Positions 49,361-64,000 of a stretch of 64,000 nucleotides of DNA are shown piece by piece. Position numbers and translations under genes: made by a program. How positions within the stretch are numbered: position 1 is the first letter of the stretch; each line of letters begins with the position of its first letter. Source of the DNA: Pegea sp. RAD2-039 (taxonomy: Eukaryota; Chordata; Thaliacea; Salpida; Salpidae); NCBI GenBank assembly GCA_034620365.1, contig JAQGEQ010000175.1, positions 124,001-188,000 on the forward strand, written 5' to 3'. Below the pieces are notes generated by a model, which was given only the letters and a program-made list of their open reading frames with translations, was not told the origin of the DNA and searched no databases.

Positions 49361-52300
49361 ATGGATATTTCAACAATTTACGTTGAAGAATTAACTTTGT
49401 GTGTGCAATCTGTAAGTTTATATTTATTGATTTTTTTCTTCTATATTATTTATCTTAAATCGTGATGCTTAAGAACTTTTCATTATCTTTCTGCAGTCAT
49501 ATTGTATACTATAAGAGCTGTAGTCATCTGTAGTTGTGTATTGAATAAAATAAATGAATAAAAAAGTACTTTGTACATTAGATGTTTATTTTTAAAGAAT
49601 AAATATGTTTTTTTAGTTTCTTATGTTTCATGTTGAGATATTATCATTTTTTTTCCTTTTTAAATTAAATATTATTAAAATTATTTGTAAATTTCTTTTA
49701 GGTAGAAATTGAATATTTATTACAACACAAAAAGCCTTTAACCAATTCAAATAAACAAGTAAGAAAATTATGCTGCTGTATTTATAAAATACTAACATTA
49801 GGGTGAGCCAATACTCATTTAATTTATTTGTTAAATTAAATAACATCTTGTTCTTCATATAGATTGAAAAATGATAATTTAGGTATTTGGAATTATATTA
49901 AAGAGTTTTGTTCTAAAGACATCATATCAAGAGTTGAAAATGTTCAAAATAACTCTATATCACAAATGAAGAAATATTTTTTAATGGGTATATTTTAATT
50001 TTATAATTATGCTTAATAGTTTCAATAATGTATGCAACAAAGTATTTTAAGTTGATTTAATGCTTGATAAATATTTTATAGATTGTTCTTGGCTGTGTAT
50101 AGTTCTCAATGAAGCTTTATTAGAAATTTTTTTTGAAAACTTTTCTAAAAATGAAACTCTAGAAGAATATTTCCATATGTCAGTTTCACTTTAGATGAAG
50201 TAATTAAATAACATTTTAAAACTGTTCATTATTTTATTACAGAAATTCTATAATGGCTAGTGACAAAGTAAGTTTTTAACTTGAATTTATTGAAATTTAT
50301 AGTTTTGTTTATTAACATCAGAATAACAAATTACCAAACATATCTTTCTAGCAATACATAAAAATTTTATTCTAACAGAAGAAGGAGGTGAAATCAATCA
50401 TAAAAAATCTTGATAAGCTAAAATTCCAGCTTGATATAGTAAGTTAAATTTACTTCAGTTGATGATAAATTAATAAATTCTTTCTAGAGATCTGCATGCT
50501 TTAAAACACCTGAACATATAGAGGCTGCTGAACGGTTATCAGATATATCAAAGTTGGAATTATCAGAGGCTAATGCTTATGCACTGCTTAATAACACTGT
50601 CAGTCAACTATCTAGCGCTGCTTATGACACAGGAAGTAAAATTATGAGTTTTATTAATGAAAATACAGCAATGCTTTCTGGTAGTTCATCTCAAAGTATT
50701 GATTTAAAACAAAATGTTTTTATAAGTAACGAAGAATTAAAAGCTGAAAGTGATAGAACAACTCCGTTTAATGATGTAGAAATTAGTTGTGAACCTATAC
50801 AAGTAGAGCGTTGTTTGATGCCTTCAAAATCGAAAAGATTAAAACAACATTTGAAAAAGGATATTTCTGTTAATTGTCAGTCTGATGTATCAGAAACTAG
50901 TTCCGATATTTCATCTAACATCAAAGAAATTGAACCAGATAATGAAATGGTTGCTAAAGAACCAGATGATGAAATGGTTGCTAAGGAACCAGACAACGAA
51001 ATGGTTGCTAAGGAACTAGATAGTGAAATGGTTGCTAAGGAACCAGACAATGAAATGGCTGCTAAGGAACCAGACAATGAAATGGTTGCTAAAGAACCAG
51101 ATGATGAAATGGTTGCTAAGGAACCAGATAATGAAATGGCTGCTAAGGAACCAGACAATGAAATGGTTGCTAAGGAACCAGACAATGATATGGCTGCTAA
51201 GGAACTAGATAGTGAAATGGTTGCTAAGGAACCAGACAATGAAATGGCTGCTAAGGAACCAGACAATGAAATGGTTGCTAAGGAACCAGACAATGATATG
51301 GCTGCTAAGGAACCAGACAACCAAATGGTTGCTAAGGAACTAGATAGTGAAATGGTTGCTAAGGAACCAGACAATGAAATGGTTGATAAGGAACCAGATA
51401 ATGAAATGGTTGCTAATGAACCAGACAATGAAATGGTTGATAAGGAACCAGATGATGAAATGGTTGCTAAGGAACCAGATAATGAAATGGTTGCTAAGGA
51501 ACCAGACAACGAAATGGTTGCTAAGGAACCAGACAATGAGATAGTTGCTAAAGAACCAGATGATGAAATGGTTGCTAAGGAACCAGATAATGAAGTAGTT
51601 TCTAAAGAAGCAAACAATGAGATGGTTGCTAATGAACCAGATAATGAAATGGTTGCTAAGGAACCAGACAGCGAAATGGTTGCTAAGGAGCCAGACAATG
51701 AGATGGTTGCTAAGGAGCCAGATGATGAAGATTTAAGTTCGACAAATAATGAAGCAAAAGATAAAATAATGAAGCAAGATACAGTAAATAAGCGACGATT
51801 AGTTTGTGACGATATTACCAAAAACAATTTAGAAGTAATCGCTCGAACTACACATTCAAAAGATATATTAATTGATCCTGTGAAAATTTATATGAAAGTG
51901 AATATATTAAAAAGTATGAATGAACTAATACTAAAGGTAATTATCCAATTAATTTACTTTTTGTTTCTTCACCTTTAATATTACTTTGCAGTTTTTACAA
52001 ATACCTGGTTCTAGTACAAGATTCACCAACTTTTATTTATTGTTTACTGATCAATATCTTTATGTACTGAAGAAATCTAAAGAAATGTCAATTTTTTTCA
52101 CTGAGTTTCTTCATCTGTCTTATGATGAAAAGAATGTTGATTTTTTGATCAATGAAGAAGTAATAATCAAAGTTTTTATTAATTTTAGAATAATTTTAAG
52201 TGTCGATTATCTAAAAACCATGTTTCAGGGACTTGTCCTATTTTCTGATGACCATTTCAAGTACTTTAGAGTCAATTTTGAAAATGAAAATGACAAAAAT

Positions 52301-53377
52301 GACATCGTAAAAGAAATAAGTTGTCATTTTAAGCCAAAGGTAGAAAGCTTCACAGTAATAATTTGTTATTTTGTAATTTCTTTATTTGACATTTGAAGCT
52401 TATTATCAAGAAAACATAAATTTCTTATCTAACTTAAACAGGATTCTACTGGACAACAACATTCAGTTTGTTTAAAAAAATTTCTGACAGAGACATTAGA
52501 GTTAGCAACAGATATACAAATAAGCTTTTACAAACAAATCTCGTGGCTTTACCATCAATCTAAAGGTTTGGTTAATCTATGAGACCCTCTAAGCTTTATT
52601 CACTAATAACATTTTTATATTTTTATGACTTCAGATGAAGAAACTTTACAATATCAGACTTCTGCGTTGATGTACAAAGGAAGAAATATTTTTGGAATCA
52701 AATGGTTCAGATTTTATCTCGTATCAGAAGATGGAATCTTATATCATTATGTTGATCAGTTAGTATATTTTGAAACTTTATAAAGTTTTATTTAACAAAT
52801 TATTAACTAAAATGTCAAATATTGTATTTGGAAGTTAATAATTTATATGGGTTTAAAAATGTGAATATTTAACTTTGTATTCTGCTCTTTTTTACACAGA
52901 ACTTCAAACAAACCAGAGAATTCTTGGTTAATGACTGACTGTAGCAGCTGTCAATTACATGACTGCGAAGTTAAACTAAATTTTAAATCTTCTGAGCAAC
53001 AACCTGAGGTTCGAATTCGATTTAGTGACAAACAGGAAGCATTTCAGTGGTATGAACGACTTAAAGATCAAATGACAAAGGTTTAAATGTCTTTATTATC
53101 ATATCAAATTGATAGAAAACCAATTTTTTAGATGTTTGTGGCTCCTGATGAAGAAGTAGTCTGTTCATTGGTAATAGTAAATGATTATTTGGTTATTTTG
53201 GGAGAAACTTTTCCTTTTCAATGTAAATGTTTTGCTAGTTGTAAGATACATCAATATCTCAACTATATCTCATCAGATGACGTTTATCAATTCGAATTTA
53301 CGAATAGTAAAATATGGAAAATCAAATTTAGAAATTTAAATTATGATAAACAATTGTTTGAAGAATTGATTAAATAA
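49361..53377 (+). CDS. PLEKHM2: PLEKHM2/SKIP-like RUN and PH-domain protein
   Basis: Twelve exons: 49361-49411, 49702-49802, 49863-49987, 50082-50178, 50243-50267, 50379-50438, 50488-51936, 51992-52339, 52442-52565, 52635-52758, 52900-53080, 53132-53377; 976 residues (human PLEKHM2 1019). Seen: N-terminal RUN domain (about 1-155), with CSWLCIVLNEALLEIFF matching SKIP 'RAWLYLALNENSLESYL' and LDKLKFQLDI matching 'LEFIRFELDL'; a linker carrying 29 acidic 9-residue repeats (about 301-561); a first PH-like region (exon 8); and a clearer PH domain across exons 10-11 ending FQWYERLKDQM. Known role: SKIP couples Arl8 lysosomes to kinesin-1. The linker has no Trp, so the usual kinesin-light-chain WD/WE motif is absent. 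PLEKHM2 is the best match, but orthology needs a tree. Confidence 0.75.
49461..49570 (+). repeat. LINE 3'-end repeat, copy B (in SKIP-like intron 1)
   Basis: Copy within the 290-nt first intron, same orientation as the gene. It keeps TGATGCTTAAGAACTTTT, CTTTCTGCAGTCATAT, ACTATAAGAGCTGTAG and TGTATTGAATAAAATAAATG. It is among the best preserved copies and ends AAAGTACT like copy C. Confidence 0.65.
50932..51732 (+). repeat. 27-bp coding minisatellite, 29 full units plus a partial
   Basis: The unit encodes EPDNEMVAK. I count 29 complete units from 50932 to 51714, then a partial unit EPDDED. Variants recur in order: the block (EPDNEMAAK, EPDNEMVAK, EPDNDMAAK, then ELDSEMVAK or EPDNQMVAK) appears at units 8-11 and 12-15, showing that multi-unit blocks were copied. 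All units stay in frame in exon 7 of the SKIP-like gene. The repeat also keeps the opposite strand open, making a false 316-codon antisense ORF. Confidence 0.95.
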
Positions 53378-54086
53378 TTTGAAAATTTATTTTTTAGTTG
53401 ATAGAATTGTATAATTTCTGATCGGAAATATTTTTAATTTTGTTTTTTATCCTGCGTTTTCTTCATACTCAGAGAAGTGATTCGGTTTTTACATCACTGT
53501 CTTAATAAGATACCATTCCACAGTTTTTACGATTTTAATCACATTTTTCAGTTGCTATCGATTAAGTATTTTGCTTGAAGTATTTGAGCTGAAATGTATT
53601 TGGATAGAATATTGAATTGGAAGTTTTAGATTTTCTTTACTAATAAATAATGAAGCTGTCTAAAGTTTACAAATATGATTAAAATATTACAAACTAAATA
53701 GACTGACATCACTCTTAATTACCACTGTAACTAAATGTTGAACTTGTAAGAGCAAAGATAGATTTTGGTTATACTTTAAAAAGTAAATAAATTAATATTT
53801 TGTAAAATTTCTACAATCTTTCGATTTTAACTAAACAACTTCAAAAAGTTAGATGTATTTAATAGATTTGATCAACAGCAGAAACATGAAACATATTTTA
53901 TAAGAAGCAATTCTTGCTATAATGCGAAACAAATTTCTATAATTTGACGATTTCAGCATTTATTTAAAGTAGTAAATTGGTTTATTTAATACTGATGATA
54001 ATCAAATATTTTTGGTTCTGATAAAAATAAATTTTCTGTACAACTACTAATTATTTTCAAAATTAAATTTACAACAGAACAATAGA
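53378..54086. other. Convergent spacer
   Basis: AT-rich, between the ends of the SKIP-like gene and the astacin gene. Probably the two 3'UTRs; nothing else seen. Confidence 0.45.
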
Positions 54087-56731
54087 TTAGTTTCTAAACA
54101 CTAAATCCCAGTTAAATAAAGGCTTATAACATGATTTACAGCAATATTTTCCCATAAATTTGGGTGAATTCTTGCAATAACCTGCTGACTTCCAAACAGA
54201 GCATAATACTCTAGAATCTTGACAAATTTTAGCAACAAATTTACTAGCTATTCGACAACTAGCACAACAATTTGATTTAAATTTATCACTTGTACATTCA
54301 CCATTTATGGCAAAAGAAAAACAAAAAGTTTTACTATCTCGACATTTTTCGAGAAGAGCTAAGTTGGGAGCTACTTTTGTAGGTTTAACATTCAACTTTG
54401 AGCATTTGTAAAGGTTATTCAGCTGCTCAATATCACTTGATGAAAACTCTGAACGCTGTAAGATAAATACAAGTTTTTAGACTATCAAAAAAGTAAGAAG
54501 ATATTATAAGATAATTATAGAAAGAAATAAACCTGAGTGTCTAGTGGTTCTTTACTTTTTTTATCTACAATAGTTGGTTTTCCATTACGACTAAAAGCAT
54601 AACTATTATAGTGCATGACAGAGCCTGCATCATATGCTGACCGGTATGAGTTGATTTGATCTCCAGAAAATTTTAAAAAGTTATGTTGTTGACCTGATAA
54701 AAAGTTTATCAAACTAAAATGGCTTATTTAAAAGTTGGCTTTTACCTCTAGAAATATTATCATACAAAATAGTCACGTGGTTATCACGGTCTGGTCGACT
54801 ATGTTCATGCCAAAAGCCAAGAGCATGTAACGTTTCATGAATTGCAGTTCCTTTGTTCCAACACGATGGACTAAACGAAATCTGTTTATTTGTTTAGATG
54901 TAACCAAAACATTTTGTCAGAAACTTAAATAAAACTTACTAAAAAATTGTTTTCTAAATTTCATACGATTAAATATAAGTGTACATGCCCGTAAGCTTTT
55001 CTAGTTACATTTGTGCTACTTAAAAAATAATTTTACTATTTTTTGAAACAGCTCTATTTCGTCGAAAAAGACGTAAAATTTAAAGAATTTCTTATTTAAA
55101 CGATAGAAATTTACATAAATACATATAAGCAATGTTTTTATAGAAACTTACATTATGTGCGGATCTAGAAACCATTCCAACCGCAGAAGTACATCCTCTA
55201 TTGTCATTTTGGTATCGAATGTATTTATATTGATTGGTTCTTTTCTCTAAACGAATGCAAGTAAATTTGGCAAAATCTTTTGCAGCTTCTTCAACAGCTT
55301 TCACGCCTTCAACACCTTAATTGAAAATGTTACAAAACTCATAAGTTCCAAAATAAATAAATATCTTGTATCAATTTTCTAAACTCTAAAATGTTAAGTG
55401 TGAAAAATAATCTTATGTTTGATTGTTTCATTTATTTAACCGAATTTTATCCACTCTAATATTTATAAATAATTTATTTCTTCATTATAAATCTATATTT
55501 TGTCAGAAAACCTTCTATAATCGCTAAATATATAATTTCAACCTTTGTGACACTTTCCCAAAATCCTCTATTCAAATAAAAGGTTATCTATCTGAGATAG
55601 TGAACTGCATAAAAAATTAATCAGCTTCAAATTTGTCTCACCTATTTCATCACTGATAATATAAGGAAGAATGTAATAGTCTTCTTTTTGATAAATATCC
55701 CACAAAGGCAGATGAGATGTGACAGCTGCTTGCTTACTAGCATCAATTTCAATATTTTCACCGAAATTTAAACTGGCTTCAAGATATTTGCGTACTTTGG
55801 GAAGTAATTGAATATCTCCTTGATAAAGCTCTATAAGAAGCAAAATAATTTATCTAAAATTATTCTAAATCTATTTAGAACCAAACAGACGTTAACTCAT
55901 TTTAGCTTTATTGTTTTTAATTTTTAAAGAAAATTACCACGAAAGGCTTCACATTTGCATATTTCGCAGCCTTTATCGTTTATTTCAAATCCAAATTTAC
56001 AAATTAAGTCATCAGGACATTTTAAAGGATCACAATCTCTATTCAGTCTTGTTTCATCATTTCTAAGATTATTTTCTGAAATCAATTTATATCTAAATCT
56101 TTTTATTTTTGAAATAGGTTAATTAAGTATACTACAAATAGAAGATTGCTTCGTTTAAATCACTTCAATACCTTCCCAACAACGATTGATTAAATAAATT
56201 GGTTGATTTGGAATTAAATTTGATAGTATAGCTTTGCAGATGGCATCATTCACAAGTACAACTCCACAATTTGTTCCAATTAAACTTCCTACTAAAGTTG
56301 GATAACTTTATGTTTCTATGATCCAATATTTTTCAATAATCGATTATTTTTTAAATTTATTTAAAAAGCTACTATTTATCTAAAACTTTTTCTCAATACT
56401 TTTTTAGGTTTAGAAGAATGTTGGTTAAATTTCAATTTTCTTAAATTCTTAAAATCTATAACAATTTTTTTTTCAACTTTTTGTAGATTTAGAACTTTAA
56501 CTTTTTTGTTTAGTAAATCTTAGGATAATTTATAATTATAAAATTTGATTTTGATAAAAACTAATTGATTTAAAAAACTTTCAATGAATATTATTTAACA
56601 TCAAACAAAATAACTGAAACCAAATCAGCACATTAACATATTCAAAAGTAATTTTCTATTTTATCTACTTAGATATAAAATAAATTGAACAAAAACAAAC
56701 CTATAATGAAGCTAACTGTATAAAGCAACAT
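54087..56731 (-). CDS. Secreted astacin metalloprotease with antistasin-like and two ShKT domains
   Basis: Eight exons: 56731-56701, 56291-56172, 56075-55938, 55830-55642, 55315-55152, 54881-54746, 54693-54533, 54455-54087; 435 residues. Seen: hydrophobic signal peptide (about 1-20); an antistasin-like Cys module (about 66-95, C-C-C-GFEINDKGC-EICKC); a pro-region with 'ELYQGDIQL'; an astacin catalytic domain with zinc site HETLHALGFWHEHSRPDRD and Met-turn SVMHY; then two ShKT modules, each with six Cys (from 'CRDSKTFC' and from 'CQDSRVLC'). Known: astacins are extracellular zinc endopeptidases acting in matrix processing, digestion or development, and ShKT modules often follow them in invertebrates. 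The first exon is only 31 nt, so the start is less certain than the rest. Substrate unknown. Confidence 0.88.
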
Positions 56732-57245
56732 TTTAGAAATTTATTTTGAAGTTTTCTAAACAAGTTTCAGCTTACAGCCGGAGGGATAGAAACCTTCTAA
56801 AGTGACAGTTATAACATCAGCAGTTTATTTTTATCAATTTTTTTATCTCAATTTAATTTGTGAGTTCGTGGAAAGCTGATGAAAGCTTGACTTTCTTAAA
56901 AGAAACACAAAACACGATATATTTTCTCTTCTACACTTTTTAATAATCACAAATTTGAATCAAGAACATTTTTTGTTAGTTGATTAAGGCAAACTAATTG
57001 AAGTTCATAAAAAAATCAATTAAAATAAGATGTTCGTATGACACAAGTTCCGAAACACGTATTTTCGATTTTTATATATTGATTAATAAAAAAAGATCGA
57101 TAGATAAGTTTGTGAAATTGAAATCTAATGATGTAGAAAAAAGAACTATTTATAATTTATAAAACACGAATTATTAATTTCTTCAACTGCTAATGAGAAC
57201 TCATTTGCATAGAATCGCTGAGATGAAAGAATTTGAAAAGCTTCT
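56732..57245. other. Spacer between the EML end and the astacin start
   Basis: Both genes run leftwards; this 514-bp gap must hold the astacin promoter and the EML 3'UTR. TTGTTTAG lies about 24 nt before the astacin ATG. No other motif seen. Confidence 0.4.
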
Positions 57246-63566
<6,321 letters not shown>

Positions 63567-64000
63567 CTGATTTCAAGATGAAAGAAACTTATCAAACTGA
63601 TTAGTTGTTATTGAAGTTAGCTTGATGTGGATAAGAAATCAAATTTTGAATAATTTAAAGAACTCAAAGACTTTTTAAGGAGAAAGAAATATAATCGATT
63701 TGAATAAATCGATTTTTAATTTTTTCATTTTAATATTTGACAAAAAAACAAGTTAATTTATCTGAAATTAAAGAAATCTTTCGATTTTGTAAAAAAAATT
63801 GAGTTTGAAATTATTGTAAACTGAACTTTTAAATACAAACAAAATAATTTTGTTTGCTTCAACCGAAAACTATTTAATTGTTTTTAAACAGATTAAAACT
63901 TACAGCTTAATTAAAAGGTTACTAAAATAAAGCTTAGTTTTATTAAATAAAGAATTTTGTTGAACAAAACTTTGATACAACCAGCAAATGATTTGTAGTT
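63567..64000. other. Probable intron of the EML gene
   Basis: AT-rich, without a coding frame. It follows an acceptor (ATCAG|A) that needs two bases of a codon from an upstream exon, so this is intron and not promoter. Confidence 0.7.

Noticed and set aside
50877-51827. 316-codon antisense ORF reading (SGSLATISL)n
   Set aside because: It is the reverse strand of the 27-bp minisatellite; a stop-free sense repeat unit copied in frame keeps the opposite strand open too.

Overview
The window is nuclear DNA from an AT-rich invertebrate animal (by eye roughly a quarter G+C) that uses the standard genetic code. An animal is indicated by Axin, Bicaudal-D, an EML5/6-type protein, an SLC22 transporter, an astacin protease and a TAF1B homologue. 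Genes are split by many very short GT-AG introns, often 44-60 nt, with long AT-rich spacers between them. I cannot name the phylum from sequence alone.

Twelve protein-coding genes could be modelled. All multi-exon models were joined by hand, and every reading phase closes to a whole number of codons. Left to right: ATP synthase inhibitor IF1 (-), Axin (-), ER hexose-6-phosphate dehydrogenase/6-phosphogluconolactonase (+), Bicaudal-D (+), profilin (-), a MacroD-type macro-domain protein (+), an orphan 7TM receptor (-), TAF1B/Rrn7 (+), an SLC22 organic ion transporter (-), a PLEKHM2/SKIP-like RUN-PH protein (+), a secreted antistasin-astacin-ShKT metalloprotease (-), and an EML5/6-like WD protein (-) whose 5' end lies beyond base 64000.

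The genes form no operon or pathway cluster. Three of them bear on microtubule transport in general (Bicaudal-D, SKIP-like, EML), but nothing shows they are co-regulated. The spacers hold decayed copies of one LINE family, recognisable from reverse-transcriptase and C-terminal coding remnants and from a shared 3' end finishing in an AATAAATAAA tail, plus a tRNA-Val-derived SINE.

Most notable: an HDEL retrieval signal on the H6PD homologue; a 29-unit acidic 9-residue minisatellite in the SKIP-like linker, which has no tryptophan; a predicted in-frame alternative splice in Bicaudal-D using a 4-nt-offset acceptor pair; two GC-AG introns; an excess of the palindromes TGACGTCA and CACGTG; and acceptor-like sites just upstream of most start codons, which could mean 5'UTR introns or spliced-leader trans-splicing. 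I found no clearly new multi-gene system.
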